Positions 18,809 through 28,465 of a stretch of DNA of 64,000 nt are shown in pieces (position 1 is the first letter of the stretch; each line of letters begins with the position of its first letter). Made by a program: the position numbers and the translations under genes. Below the pieces are notes generated by a model. That model ran no database searches, had not been told where the DNA came from, and saw only the letters and a list, made by a program, of their open reading frames with translations. The DNA comes from Lampropedia hyalina DSM 16112 (lineage in GTDB: Bacteria > Pseudomonadota > Gammaproteobacteria > Burkholderiales > Burkholderiaceae_C): positions 62,001-126,000 of the forward strand of contig NZ_FQUZ01000001.1 in the NCBI RefSeq assembly GCF_900129055.1. The letters run 5' to 3'.

Positions 18809-18878
18809 GAAAATGGTGCTGGTGGAGCAGCTTGCAGCGATTAAGAAGAATTTGGTGAGGTTTGGATATGGCTTTTGA
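18801..18878 (+). CDS. Second mini-ORF resembling the hsdM 3' end (25 aa)
   Basis: The 25-codon frame ends in AAIKKNLVRFGYGF, matching the end of HsdM ([11 protein letters not shown]) and even more the first mini-ORF (IKKNLAGLGYG). Its start lies inside mntA and its last 11 bases overlap the start of hsdS, so it bridges the two genes in the way hsdM normally overlaps hsdS. It is probably a shorter, more degraded hsdM-tail remnant. A separate function is not shown. Confidence 0.65.
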   Translation: MNKKMVLVEQLAAIKKNLVRFGYGF

Positions 18879-20247
18879 ATGGAGCGAGTACGCATTTGGT
18901 GAGCTTTGCACTATTACAAGAGGAGCCTCGCCTCGTCCGATCAATGCGTTCCTGTCAAAGACTGGAATGCCGTGGATAAAAATCGCGGATGCGACTAGCT
19001 CAGATTCCAGATTTCTGGAAACAACCAATGAGTGCATAAAACTGGAAGGCGTTAAATCAAGTGTCCGGGTCTTTCCTGGGGATTTGATTCTTTCAAATAG
19101 TGCAACTCCAGGGTTACCTAAATTTGTGATGATTGAAGCTTGTATCCATGACGGGTGGATGTTGTTGAGAAAATTCAAAGGGCTTGATAAAAACTTTGCA
19201 TATTGGCTACTTATTAATGAAAGAAAAACCCTTATTGCGCAGGGAAATGGATCGGTTTTTACAAATCTCAAAACTGACATTCTAAAACTTCATCGCGTGA
19301 GAATTCCAGATTTAGCAACCCAATTCAAAATCGCACAAATCCTTGATCCAATTGCTGTAAAAATCGACCTCAACCGCCGCATCAACCAAACCCTCGAAGC
19401 CATGGCGCAAGCCATCTTCAAGTCCTGGTTTGTCGATTTCGATCCGGTTAAGGCCAGGATCTCTGCCATCAAGCAAGGCGAAGACCCACTGCGCGCCGCT
19501 ATGCGTGTCATCAGCGGCAAGACCGACGCAGAACTCGACCAGATGCCCCGCGAGCATCACGACCAACTCGCCGCCACCGCCGCGCTGTTTCCCGATGCAA
19601 TGGAAGAGTCGGAGTTGGGGGAGATTCCGAAGGGATGGAAAGTATCAACGATTGGTGAAACGGTGGAAATCGCCGGTGGAGCAACACCAGATACCAAGAA
19701 TGAGTCCTACTGGAACCCGCCAGAGCACTTCTGGACTTCCCCCAAAGACTTATCAGGGGTTCAATCTCCTGTTCTTCTGACTACGGAAAGAAAAGTCAGC
19801 ACCGCAGGCTTGTCGCGTATTGGTTCTGGACTGCTTCCAAAAGGAACGCTGCTGATTTCTTCGCGCGCTCCCATCGGGTACTTGGCAATCACTCAAGTGC
19901 CTGTTGCGATCAATCAGGGATACATTGCGATGTTGCCTGGTGGAAAATTGCCGCCTTTGTATTTGCTCATGTGGTGCCAACAGAATATGGAAGAAATCAA
20001 AGGGCAGGCAAACGGCTCTACCTTTATGGAGATCAGCAAAAAAGCATTTCGGCCCATGTTGATAATCAACCCTGGATCAATTTTGCTAGATAGGTTTTTG
20101 GGGGTCGTCGCCCCCTTGTTCGGAAAGCTCGTTGAAGGAGTCAAGGAATCTTCCCAATTGGCCGAACTCCGCGACACACTCCTTCCCAAACTCCTCTCCG
20201 GCGAGTTGTCAGTGGCCGATTTGGATAAAGAGGCGGCTTTGTCATGA
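18868..20247 (+). CDS. hsdS: Type I restriction-modification specificity subunit
   Basis: The 459-residue protein has two target-recognition domains (about 1-150 and 245-400), each followed by a conserved helical spacer. The spacer reads QFKIAQILDPIAVKIDLNRR after the first and QLAELRDTLLPKLLSGEL at the end. The first domain is encoded by visibly AT-richer DNA than the rest, a common sign of domain exchange between strains. The ATG at 18868 has GTGAGG upstream; a TTG at 18862 is possible. The bipartite target sequence cannot be predicted. The stop overlaps the next gene as ATGA. Confidence 0.95.
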   Translation: MAFEWSEYAFGELCTITRGASPRPINAFLSKTGMPWIKIADATSSDSRFLETTNECIKLEGVKSSVRVFPGDLILSNSATPGLPKFVMIEACIHDGWMLLRKFKGLDKNFAYWLLINERKTLIAQGNGSVFTNLKTDILKLHRVRIPDLATQFKIAQILDPIAVKIDLNRRINQTLEAMAQAIFKSWFVDFDPVKARISAIKQGEDPLRAAMRVISGKTDAELDQMPREHHDQLAATAALFPDAMEESELGEIPKGWKVSTIGETVEIAGGATPDTKNESYWNPPEHFWTSPKDLSGVQSPVLLTTERKVSTAGLSRIGSGLLPKGTLLISSRAPIGYLAITQVPVAINQGYIAMLPGGKLPPLYLLMWCQQNMEEIKGQANGSTFMEISKKAFRPMLIINPGSILLDRFLGVVAPLFGKLVEGVKESSQLAELRDTLLPKLLSGELSVADLDKEAALS

Positions 20248-21653
20248 CCATCACCGCCGACCAAATCGACCTCTGGCGCAGCAGCGCCTCGGAAACCCAG
20301 AATCTGGAATTCAAGGAAGCCAAAAACCAATACGACACCAAAAAGCTGTGCCGCTATTGCGTGGCGATTGCCAACGAAGGCGGCGGGCACTTGGTGCTGG
20401 GCATTGCGGACAAGCCACCCCGACCTGTGGTGGGTAGCGAGGCTTTTCCGGATACGCAGGACATTGCCGAAAAGCTGTTCCAGTGGCTGGGCTTTCGTGT
20501 AGATGTGGAAGCCGTCGCGCATCCCGACGGGCGGGTGGTGGTGTTCATCATTCCAGGGCGGCCCAAAGGCACGGCCTACCACTACGACGGTGCCTACCTG
20601 ATGCGCTCGGGCGAGGAACTGGTGCCGATGAGCGAGGATCAGTTGCGCCGCATTTTTGCTGAGGGACAGCCCGATTGGCTGGAGTTTCCGGCACTCAGGG
20701 ATGCATCGGCGCAGGACGTGGTGCAGTTGCTCGATACGCAGGCGTTCTTCGACTTGCTGCATCTGCCGTACCCCACCGATCAGGCCGGTGTGCTGGCCCG
20801 CTTGCTGGATGAGCGATTGATCGAGCGCAGTACGTCGGGCTTCCATATTCTGAACATTGGCGCAGTCTTGTTGGCCAAGAGCCTGCGCAGCTTCCCAGGC
20901 ATCAGCCGCAAGGCGGCTCGGGTGATTGTGTATGCGGGCGAGTCCAAGATGCAGACCGTGTCCGATCAGACAGGCGAAAAAGGCTATGCGGTGGGCTTCA
21001 CGGGGCTGGTGCAGTACGTGATGGGCAAGCTGCCGCAGAACGAGGTGATCGAAGATGCCATTCGCAAGGAGATCAAGCTGGTGCCGGAAGTGGTGATCCG
21101 CGAGCTGCTGGCCAATGCCCTGATCCATCAGGACTTCGAGATGGGCGGTGCATCGCCGACGGTCGAGGTGTTTTCCAATCGTGTGGAAATCGCCAACCCC
21201 GGCGAGCCGATCGTGCCGGTGGAGCGGTTCATCGACGGCTACCAGTCGCGCAATGAGCGGCTGGCCGATCTGATGCGCCGGTTCGGTATATGCGAGGAAA
21301 AAAGCAGCGGCATCGACCGTGTGATCGAGGCCGCCGAACTGATGCAGTTGCCTGCGCCGGAGTTTTTGACGGGCCACAAGCGCACCACCGTGGTGATCCA
21401 TGGGCCGCGCTCGTTCCGTGACATGAACGGAAGCGACCGCGTGCGGGCCTGCTACCAGCACTGCGTGTTGCAGTACGTGCTGCGCAGGCAGATGACCAAC
21501 CAGTCGCTGCGTGAGCGCTTCGGCCTGTCCGAAGGCAGCAGCAACACGGTGTCGCAGATCATCACTGCCACCATCGAGCAGGGCTTGGTCAAGAACGACC
21601 CCAACGCGCCGGACTCGCGGCGCTACGCCAGATACATCCCGGCATGGGCATGA
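20244..21653 (+). CDS. AlbA_2 (Schlafen AAA_4)-type ATP-binding protein, R-M linked, no. 2
   Basis: The 469-residue protein starts with an AlbA_2 domain (SETQNLEFKEAKNQYD and ANEGGGHLVLGI at about 15-55). A middle domain follows, then a GHKL-like ATPase segment with N box IRELLANALIHQDF near 288-301, NRVEIANPGEP near 315 and EEKSSGIDRVI near 355. A C-terminal helix-turn-helix region (SLRERFGLSEGSSNTVSQII) suggests DNA contact. It has the same architecture as the gene at 16024 but is clearly divergent, so it is a separate acquisition rather than a recent duplicate. It is translationally coupled to hsdS; 124 bp separate it from hsdR. Confidence 0.85.
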   Translation: MTITADQIDLWRSSASETQNLEFKEAKNQYDTKKLCRYCVAIANEGGGHLVLGIADKPPRPVVGSEAFPDTQDIAEKLFQWLGFRVDVEAVAHPDGRVVVFIIPGRPKGTAYHYDGAYLMRSGEELVPMSEDQLRRIFAEGQPDWLEFPALRDASAQDVVQLLDTQAFFDLLHLPYPTDQAGVLARLLDERLIERSTSGFHILNIGAVLLAKSLRSFPGISRKAARVIVYAGESKMQTVSDQTGEKGYAVGFTGLVQYVMGKLPQNEVIEDAIRKEIKLVPEVVIRELLANALIHQDFEMGGASPTVEVFSNRVEIANPGEPIVPVERFIDGYQSRNERLADLMRRFGICEEKSSGIDRVIEAAELMQLPAPEFLTGHKRTTVVIHGPRSFRDMNGSDRVRACYQHCVLQYVLRRQMTNQSLRERFGLSEGSSNTVSQIITATIEQGLVKNDPNAPDSRRYARYIPAWA

Positions 21654-21777
21654 GTCATTTCATTACAAACCGGGCTGGGTCAGCGCGGCACGTACAACAC
21701 ATTGATTTGCATGGAATTTTCATTTCATTGCAAACCGAAGATGGCCGCAGCGGGGCCCGATCAGGGGGACAATATTT
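21654..21777 (+). promoter_or_regulatory. hsdR leader with paired 17-bp direct repeats
   Basis: The gap before hsdR contains CATTTCATTACAAACCG at 21656 and CATTTCATTGCAAACCG at 21720, differing at one base. This is the only non-overlapping junction between hsdM and hsdR besides the hepT leader. A separate control point for the endonuclease would fit the need to delay restriction after methylation, but no promoter was confirmed. Confidence 0.35.
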
Positions 21778-24700
21778 GTGAGCATCACCGAACAACAACT
21801 TGAAGGCACCACCATCGGCTGGTTCCAGCAGTTGGGCTGGCAGTACGCCAACGGCTCCGAGATTGCACCCGACGGCGATCAGCCTGCCCGTACCGACTAT
21901 CGGCAAGTGGTACTGCGCGAGCATCTGCTGGCCGCATTGGTACGGATCAATCCACAGATTCCAGCCGCTGCGCTGGAGCAAGCTGCGCACGAACTGCTGA
22001 CGGTAAATGAGCCGCTGCTGATCGCCCGCAACCGCCATGTGCATCGGTTGTTGCTGTCCGGCATTCCGGTCGAGTTTTCCGTGGGCGACGAGAAACGCAC
22101 CGACCTGGTCAACCTGATCGACTTTGCCGAACCGCGCAACAACGACTTCCTGCTGGTCAGCCAGTTCACGGTGACCGGCACCAGGCAGCCGCGCCGTCCC
22201 GATCTGGTGGCCTTCGTCAACGGCCTGCCGCTGGCGGTGATCGAGTTGAAGAACCCGGCCAACGAGCAGACCGACATCTGGGATGCCTTCAACCAGATCC
22301 AGACCTACAAGGATGAGATCAGCGACCTGTTCAACACCAACGTGGCGGTGGTGGTCAGCGACGGCTTCACGGCGCGGTTGGGGTCGCTGACGGCCAATCA
22401 GGAGCGCATGCAGCCCTGGCGGGCGATTGCCAATGAGGACGACCGGCCGCTGCTGGAATTCGAGCTGGAAACGCTGGTGCGCGGTTTCTTTGCGCCTGAG
22501 CTGTTTCTCGATTACGCGCGCCACTTCGTGCTGTTCGAACAAGATGCCGACCACATCGTCAAGAAGATCGCCGGCTACCACCAGTTCCATGCGGTGCGCG
22601 AGGCGGTGAAGGCGACGGTGATTGCTGCCCGCAATCTGGACAAGGGCGTGCTGGAAGTGCAGGAGCCGCGTGCCACCTATGGCAAAGAGGTGCAGCCCGG
22701 CAGCCGCAAGGCGGGCGTGGTGTGGCACACGCAAGGCTCGGGCAAGAGCATCACCATGGCCTGCTATGCGGGCAAGCTGTTGCAGCAGCCGCAGATGAAG
22801 AACCCCACGCTGGTGGTGGTGACCGACCGCACCGATCTGGACGGGCAGTTGTTCGGCACGTTCTGCGCTGCCGAAGATTTGCTGAAGCAGACGCCAGTGC
22901 AGGTGGGCAGCCGTGAGAAACTGCGCGAGTTGCTGGCTTCGCGCGAGGCGGGTGGCATCATCTTCACCACGGTGCAGAAGTTTGCTCTGCTGGATGACGA
23001 GGAGCGACACCCGTTGCTGTCGGATCGCAGCAATATCGTGGTGATTTCCGACGAGGCGCACCGCAGCCAGTACGGCATGAAGGGGCGGCTGGACACCAAG
23101 ACGGGAAAGTATGTGTTCGGCTACGCCAAGCACCTGCGCGACGCGCTGGCCAATGCCACTTTCATCGGCTTCACCGGCACGCCCATCGCGCTGGAAGACA
23201 AGGACACGCGGGCGGTGTTCGGCGATTACGTCAGCATCTACGACATTCAGGATGCAGTGGAGGACAAGGCCACGGTGCCGATCTTCTACGAAAGCCGTCT
23301 CGCCAGACTGGACGTGAATCAGGCCGAGATCGACGCGCTGAATGCTCAGGTGGATGAGGTCATCGAGGACGAGGAAGACCTCACCGCCCGCGAGAAGACC
23401 AAGAGCGACTGGGCGCAACTCGCCAAGCTGGTGGGCGCACAGCCACGGCTGGAACAGGTGGCAGCGGATTTGGTGCAGCACTTCGAGACGCGCACGGCCA
23501 CGCTGGAAGGCAAGGCGATGATCGTGTGCATGAGCCGCGACATCTGCGCCGAGCTGTACAACGCCATTGTTGCCTTGCGCCCGGACTGGCACGATGCCGA
23601 CCCGGAGAAGGGCGCGATCAAGGTGGTGATGACCGGCTCAGCGGCGGACAAGGCATTGCTGCAACCGCACCTGACCAGCCAGCAGGTGAAGAAACACCTG
23701 GAAAAACGCTTCAAAGACCCGGCAGACCCTTTGCAGTTGGTGATCGTGCGCGATATGTGGCTGACGGGCTTCGACGCACCCTGCTGCCACACCATGTATG
23801 TGGACAAGCCCATGAAGGGCCACAACCTGATGCAGGCCATTGCCCGCGTCAATCGGGTGTTCCGCAACAAGCCCGGTGGTTTGGTGGTGGACTACATCGG
23901 GATTGCCAACGAACTGAAAGCGGCACTCAAGACCTACACAGAGGCCAAGGGCAAGGGCGATCCGGCGCATGATGCGCGTGAAGCCCTGGCGGTGCTGCTG
24001 GCCGAGCTGGATGCTGTGCGCGGGCTGATGCACGGCTTCGACTATCAACGCTTCGAGACCGACGCGCTGCAACTGCTGGTTCCGGTAGCCAACCACATCC
24101 TTGGCCTGAAGGACGGCAAGCAACGGTTTCTGGACATGATGCTGCGCGTCAGCAAGGCGTTTTCGTTGTGCAGCACGCTGGATGAGGCCGCCGCACTGCG
24201 CAAGGAGATTGCCTTCTTCGCTGCCGTGAAGGCCGCCATCGTCAAGTTCACTACGGTGAACAGCAAGCTTGCCGATGCCGACAAGAACAGCATGCTCAAG
24301 CAGATTCTGGACAATGCCATCGTGGCCGATGGGGTGGCAGATATCTTTGCGCTGGCGGGCCTGGACAAGCCCAACATTGGCCTGCTGTCGGAAGAGTTTC
24401 TGGAAGACGTGCGCAATATGCCCAGCCGCAACCTGGCGGTGGAGCTGCTGGAAAAGCTGTTGCGCGACGAGATCAAGGCACGAGCGCGCAACAACGTGGT
24501 GCAGGAGAAGAAATACGGCGACCGCCTGCTGGAAACCTTGCGCAAGTACCACAACCGGGCGGTGGAGACGGCGCAGGTCATCGAGGAGCTGATCCAGATG
24601 GCCAAGGACTTGCAGGCAGCACTGGAGCGCGAAGCCGCGCTGGGGCTGACCCCGGATGAGATCGCCTTCTACGACGCGCTGGCAAACAACGAAAGCGCGG

Positions 24701-24930
24701 TGCGCGAGCTGGGCGACGACACCCTGAAAAAGATCACTGTCGAGATTACCGAGAAACTGCGCAGCAGCACCACGGTGGATTGGCAGGTGCGCGAGAGTGT
24801 GCGGGCGAAGCTGCGGATTCTGGTGCGACGCACACTGAAGAAGTGGAAGTACCCGCCGGTGGGTGAGGATGCCGCAATCGAACTGGTGCTGAAGCAGGCG
24901 CAGTCGCTTTCAGACCACTGGTCGCGCTGA
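21778..24930 (+). CDS. hsdR: Type I restriction endonuclease subunit
   Basis: The 1050-residue subunit has the PD-(D/E)XK nuclease segment [20 protein letters not shown] near residues 140-160. A superfamily 2 translocase follows, with Walker A HTQGSGKS near 317-325, [11 protein letters not shown] near 424-434 and GFTGTP near 463. A long C-terminal helical part binds the HsdM2S core. It translocates DNA with ATP and cuts unmethylated targets at a distance. The start is GTG at 21778. The stop TGA lies directly against a family B repeat end at 24929-24950. Confidence 0.96.
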   Translation: MSITEQQLEGTTIGWFQQLGWQYANGSEIAPDGDQPARTDYRQVVLREHLLAALVRINPQIPAAALEQAAHELLTVNEPLLIARNRHVHRLLLSGIPVEFSVGDEKRTDLVNLIDFAEPRNNDFLLVSQFTVTGTRQPRRPDLVAFVNGLPLAVIELKNPANEQTDIWDAFNQIQTYKDEISDLFNTNVAVVVSDGFTARLGSLTANQERMQPWRAIANEDDRPLLEFELETLVRGFFAPELFLDYARHFVLFEQDADHIVKKIAGYHQFHAVREAVKATVIAARNLDKGVLEVQEPRATYGKEVQPGSRKAGVVWHTQGSGKSITMACYAGKLLQQPQMKNPTLVVVTDRTDLDGQLFGTFCAAEDLLKQTPVQVGSREKLRELLASREAGGIIFTTVQKFALLDDEERHPLLSDRSNIVVISDEAHRSQYGMKGRLDTKTGKYVFGYAKHLRDALANATFIGFTGTPIALEDKDTRAVFGDYVSIYDIQDAVEDKATVPIFYESRLARLDVNQAEIDALNAQVDEVIEDEEDLTAREKTKSDWAQLAKLVGAQPRLEQVAADLVQHFETRTATLEGKAMIVCMSRDICAELYNAIVALRPDWHDADPEKGAIKVVMTGSAADKALLQPHLTSQQVKKHLEKRFKDPADPLQLVIVRDMWLTGFDAPCCHTMYVDKPMKGHNLMQAIARVNRVFRNKPGGLVVDYIGIANELKAALKTYTEAKGKGDPAHDAREALAVLLAELDAVRGLMHGFDYQRFETDALQLLVPVANHILGLKDGKQRFLDMMLRVSKAFSLCSTLDEAAALRKEIAFFAAVKAAIVKFTTVNSKLADADKNSMLKQILDNAIVADGVADIFALAGLDKPNIGLLSEEFLEDVRNMPSRNLAVELLEKLLRDEIKARARNNVVQEKKYGDRLLETLRKYHNRAVETAQVIEELIQMAKDLQAALEREAALGLTPDEIAFYDALANNESAVRELGDDTLKKITVEITEKLRSSTTVDWQVRESVRAKLRILVRRTLKKWKYPPVGEDAAIELVLKQAQSLSDHWSR

Positions 24931-24960
24931 GATCGTGAACAGGTTCTTAGGGAAGGCCAT
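24929..24960. repeat. Solitary family B end followed by a family A-like end
   Basis: GAGATCGTGAACAGGTTCTT matches the right end of the family B elements (for example GATCGTAAACACGTTCTAAG at 50711). It is directly followed by TTAGGGAAGG, like the outer end of family A. No complete element follows, so this is a remnant at the end of the hsd operon. Confidence 0.6.
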
Positions 24961-25020
24961 CGGCCCGGCGCGGCTACACTTGAACAGTATCGTTTCTGTT
25001 TTTTCCAGCTGAAAGCCACC

Positions 25021-26538
25021 ATGCCTGCTCCTTTGTCGATTGCCCAGAATGACCATACCCGGTGCCTGCTGTTGCCGGGGTTTGCCAACCGCCACGGTCT
25101 GATTGCCGGGGCCACCGGAACCGGCAAGACCGTGACCTTGCAGAGTCTGGCCGAGCAGTTCTCGCGTCTGGGGGTGCCGGTGTTCATGGCAGATGTGAAG
25201 GGCGATCTGGCGGGCATCAGCCAGCCCGGCAGCATGGGTTCCAAACTGGCGCAGGTGCTGGCGCAGCGCGGCATGGAACCGCCCGCACCCTTTGCCGCGC
25301 CGGTAACGCTGTGGGATATTTTCGGGCAGCAGGGGCATCCGGTGCGGGCGACGGTGTCCGATCTGGGGCCGCTGCTGCTGGCGCGGATGCTCAACCTCAA
25401 CGATACGCAGGCGGGCATTCTGAACATTGTGTTCGAGGTGGCCGATGACGATGGCCTGCTGCTGCTCGATCTGAAGGATTTGCGTGCCATGTTGCAGCAC
25501 GTTGCCGACAAGGCCAGCGAGTACCGCACCACCTACGGCAACATCAGTGCCGCCAGTGTGGGGGCGATTCAGCGCGCGCTGCTGCAACTGGAGCAACAGG
25601 GAGCCGACCAGTTCTTCGGCGAACCCATGCTGGACATTGCCGACTTTCTGCAAACCGATGGGCAGGGGCATGGCGTGGTGAACATTCTCGCGGCCGACCA
25701 GCTCATGAACGCGCCGCGTCTGTACGCGACCTTTCTGCTGTGGCTGCTGTCGGAGCTGTTCGAGCACCTGCCCGAGGCGGGCGATCTGGACAAGCCCCGG
25801 CTGGTGTTCTTTTTCGACGAGGCGCACCTGCTGTTCAACGACGCGCCCAAGGTGCTGCTGGAGCGCATCGAGCTGGTGGTGCGGCTGATTCGCTCCAAGG
25901 GCGTGGGCGTGTATTTCGTCACGCAAACGCCCAGCGATATTCCCGACAGCGTGCTGGCGCAACTGGGCAACCGGGTGCAGCACGCGCTGCGTGCCTTCAC
26001 GCCACGCGACCAGAAGGCGGTGAAAGCGACGGCGCAAACCATGCGGCCCAATCCCGGTGCGCACCTGGACATTGAACGCGCCATCACCGAGCTGGCCGTG
26101 GGCGAGGCCCTGGTGAGTTTGCTGGACGAGAAGGGCAGTCCCAGCCCCACCGAACGCGCCTTCGTCATTCCGCCCGGCAGTCAGATCGGCCCCATCACGA
26201 CCGCGCAACGCCAGCAGCTGCGGGCGCAATCGCTGGTGGCGGGCGTGTATGAAGCCAGCGTGGACCGGGAATCGGCCTACGAGATTTTGCAGGCCCGCTC
26301 TGCCAAGGCCTTGCAGGAAGCCGAAACCGCCCGCCAGCAGGACGAACAAGGCGGTGGCGTGGGGGGCATGGTGAGCGATTTCCTGTTCGGCAGCACCGGC
26401 CCGCGTGGCGGCAAGCGCGATGGGCTGGTGCAATCGGTCATCAAGTCCACCGTGCGCACCCAGGCGAACCGGCTGGGGCGGCAGTTGCTGCGCGGCGCGC
26501 TGGGCAATCTGCTGGGCGGGGGCAAGAGCCGCCGCTGA
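25021..26538 (+). CDS. YjgR-like HerA-type ATPase (DUF853)
   Basis: The 505-residue protein has Walker A GATGTGKT near residues 29-36 and Walker [13 protein letters not shown] near 260-272, with the DUF853 pattern [15 protein letters not shown] after the first strand. The family resembles HerA/FtsK-type hexameric ATPases, but its cellular role is not established. The C-terminus is basic and glycine-rich. The gene starts 90 bp after hsdR, behind a repeat remnant. It is common outside restriction loci, so association with the R-M operon is probably incidental. Confidence 0.88.
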   Translation: MPAPLSIAQNDHTRCLLLPGFANRHGLIAGATGTGKTVTLQSLAEQFSRLGVPVFMADVKGDLAGISQPGSMGSKLAQVLAQRGMEPPAPFAAPVTLWDIFGQQGHPVRATVSDLGPLLLARMLNLNDTQAGILNIVFEVADDDGLLLLDLKDLRAMLQHVADKASEYRTTYGNISAASVGAIQRALLQLEQQGADQFFGEPMLDIADFLQTDGQGHGVVNILAADQLMNAPRLYATFLLWLLSELFEHLPEAGDLDKPRLVFFFDEAHLLFNDAPKVLLERIELVVRLIRSKGVGVYFVTQTPSDIPDSVLAQLGNRVQHALRAFTPRDQKAVKATAQTMRPNPGAHLDIERAITELAVGEALVSLLDEKGSPSPTERAFVIPPGSQIGPITTAQRQQLRAQSLVAGVYEASVDRESAYEILQARSAKALQEAETARQQDEQGGGVGGMVSDFLFGSTGPRGGKRDGLVQSVIKSTVRTQANRLGRQLLRGALGNLLGGGKSRR

Positions 26539-26591
26539 GCCTGGCCGTTGGCCCCATTTGCTCCCATTTCTGAAACTCCCCGACCTGCCGC

Positions 26592-28433
26592 ATGACTTCT
26601 CCCCACCGCCCCCTCTCCAGCCAGCCCCCGGCCTTGCCTGCCACCACCCGCACGGCCCATCCGCCCTTCCAGGGTCTGTTGGACTGGCAGCATGTGGTGC
26701 AGTGGCTCAAGGAGGATGGCCTGCTGTCTGCCGATGAGGCACGGCGCACGGTGGCGCGTTTTTCGCAGGCCGACAGTGCGCAGAATCCGCTGGTGCGTCT
26801 GGCCAGCATCAATCTGCTGGATGTGAATGGACAACCGCTGGGGCTGGACGACCTGACCGCCTATATGGCGCGGCGCGCGGGCATCGACCATGTGCGCATC
26901 GACCCGCTGAAGGCCGACATTGGCCGCATTCAGGATGTGATGAGTGCCGCCTACGCCGGGCGTTACGGCGTGCTGCCGCTGTATGTGCAGCCGCAGGAGA
27001 TGGTGATTGCCACCAGCGAACCCTATGCCACCGACTGGGTGGCCGAAGTGGAACGGCAGGTGAAACGCCCGGTGCGGCTGGTGATGGCCAACCCGCAGGA
27101 GCTTAAACGCTACATCGGCGAGTTCTACAGCCTGGCCAGCTCGGTGATGTCGGCGCAAAAATCCAGCGGCTCTGCCAGCGGCAGCAGTTTGGCGAGTTTT
27201 GAGCAGTTGGTGGAACTGGGCAAGGCCAACCGCCAGCTCGATGCCAACGACCAGGGCGTGGTGCGCGTGGTGGAATGGCTGTGGCAGTACGCATTCGACC
27301 AGCGTGCCAGCGACATCCATCTGGAGCCGCGCCGCGAACAGGGCGTGATCCGCTTTCGCATCGACGGTGTGCTGCACACCGTGTACCGGATGCCAATGGG
27401 CGTGCTCAATGCCATGATTGCCCGCATCAAGCTGCTGGGGCGCATCGACGTGGTGGAAAAACGCCGCCCGCAGGATGGCCGCATCAAGACCCGCAACCCA
27501 CGCGGCGAGGAGGTGGAAATGCGCCTCTCCACGCTGCCCACCGCCTTCGGCGAAAAAATGGTGATGCGTATTTTTGACCCCGACAGCACCATCAAGGCAC
27601 TGCCCGCGCTGGGCTTTACCTCGCACGACGCACGCCGCTGGGAGAGCCTGATTCAAAAGCCGCACGGCATCATTCTGGTGACGGGGCCGACCGGCTCGGG
27701 CAAGACCACCACGCTGTATTCCACCCTCAAGCGGGTGGCGACCGAGCAGGTGAACGTCAGCACCGTGGAAGACCCGATCGAGATGATCGAGGCCAGCTTC
27801 AACCAGACCCAGGTGCAGCCGCAGATCGATTTCAGCTTTGCCGATGGACTGCGCGCGCTGATGCGGCAAGACCCGGACATCATCATGGTGGGGGAAATCC
27901 GCGATCTCGAAACCGCCGAAATGGCGGTGCAGGCCGCGCTCACCGGGCATCTGGTGTTCTCCACGCTGCACACCAACGATGCGCCATCGGCCATCACCCG
28001 GCTGATGGAACTGGGCGTGCCCGCCTATCTGCTCAACGCCACCCTGCTGGGCGTGCTGGCACAGCGGCTGGTGCGCACGCTCTGCCCGGCCTGCAAACAG
28101 CCCGACCCGGACTTTGACCCCCAGACTCTCAACGATGCCATCAAACCCTGGAACATGGGCACCCAGAACCACAGGTTCACGCCCTATCGCCCGGTGGGCT
28201 GTCTGCAATGCCGCATGAGCGGCTACCGGGGGCGCGTGGGCCTGTACGAACTGCTCACGGTGGACGAAGCCGTGCGCGAGCAAATCACCGCCGATCTGTC
28301 ACTGGCGCGTCTGCGCAAGACGGCGGTGCAGGCGGGTATGCGCCCCCTGCGCCTGGGCGGCGCACACCGCATTGCCGACGGCTCCACCACACTCGATGAG
28401 GTGCTGGTATCCACGCCGATGCCGTGGATGTAG
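26592..28433 (+). CDS. GspE/PulE/PilB-type secretion or pilus ATPase
   Basis: The 613-residue protein has an N-terminal MshEN-like domain (about 30-200) and an arginine-rich N2 region (RASDIHLEPRREQGVIRFRI). It then has Walker A GPTGSGKTT near 366-374, Asp box, Walker B IMVGEIRDLETAEMA near 430-445 and His box. Four cysteines (CPACKQP and CLQCRMSGYRGR) form the zinc site typical of GspE/PilB. No other type II secretion or pilin gene is adjacent, so it acts with partners encoded elsewhere. It begins 53 bp after the YjgR-like gene and converges on the next gene. Confidence 0.9.
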   Translation: MTSPHRPLSSQPPALPATTRTAHPPFQGLLDWQHVVQWLKEDGLLSADEARRTVARFSQADSAQNPLVRLASINLLDVNGQPLGLDDLTAYMARRAGIDHVRIDPLKADIGRIQDVMSAAYAGRYGVLPLYVQPQEMVIATSEPYATDWVAEVERQVKRPVRLVMANPQELKRYIGEFYSLASSVMSAQKSSGSASGSSLASFEQLVELGKANRQLDANDQGVVRVVEWLWQYAFDQRASDIHLEPRREQGVIRFRIDGVLHTVYRMPMGVLNAMIARIKLLGRIDVVEKRRPQDGRIKTRNPRGEEVEMRLSTLPTAFGEKMVMRIFDPDSTIKALPALGFTSHDARRWESLIQKPHGIILVTGPTGSGKTTTLYSTLKRVATEQVNVSTVEDPIEMIEASFNQTQVQPQIDFSFADGLRALMRQDPDIIMVGEIRDLETAEMAVQAALTGHLVFSTLHTNDAPSAITRLMELGVPAYLLNATLLGVLAQRLVRTLCPACKQPDPDFDPQTLNDAIKPWNMGTQNHRFTPYRPVGCLQCRMSGYRGRVGLYELLTVDEAVREQITADLSLARLRKTAVQAGMRPLRLGGAHRIADGSTTLDEVLVSTPMPWM

Positions 28434-28465
28434 CAGCCTGTGCGCATTCAACGCATTCAACGCAT

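Noticed and set aside
24929-25020. The YjgR-like ATPase as a part of the R-M defence operon
   Set aside because: It is separated by a repeat remnant and its own leader, and the family is widespread without hsd genes.
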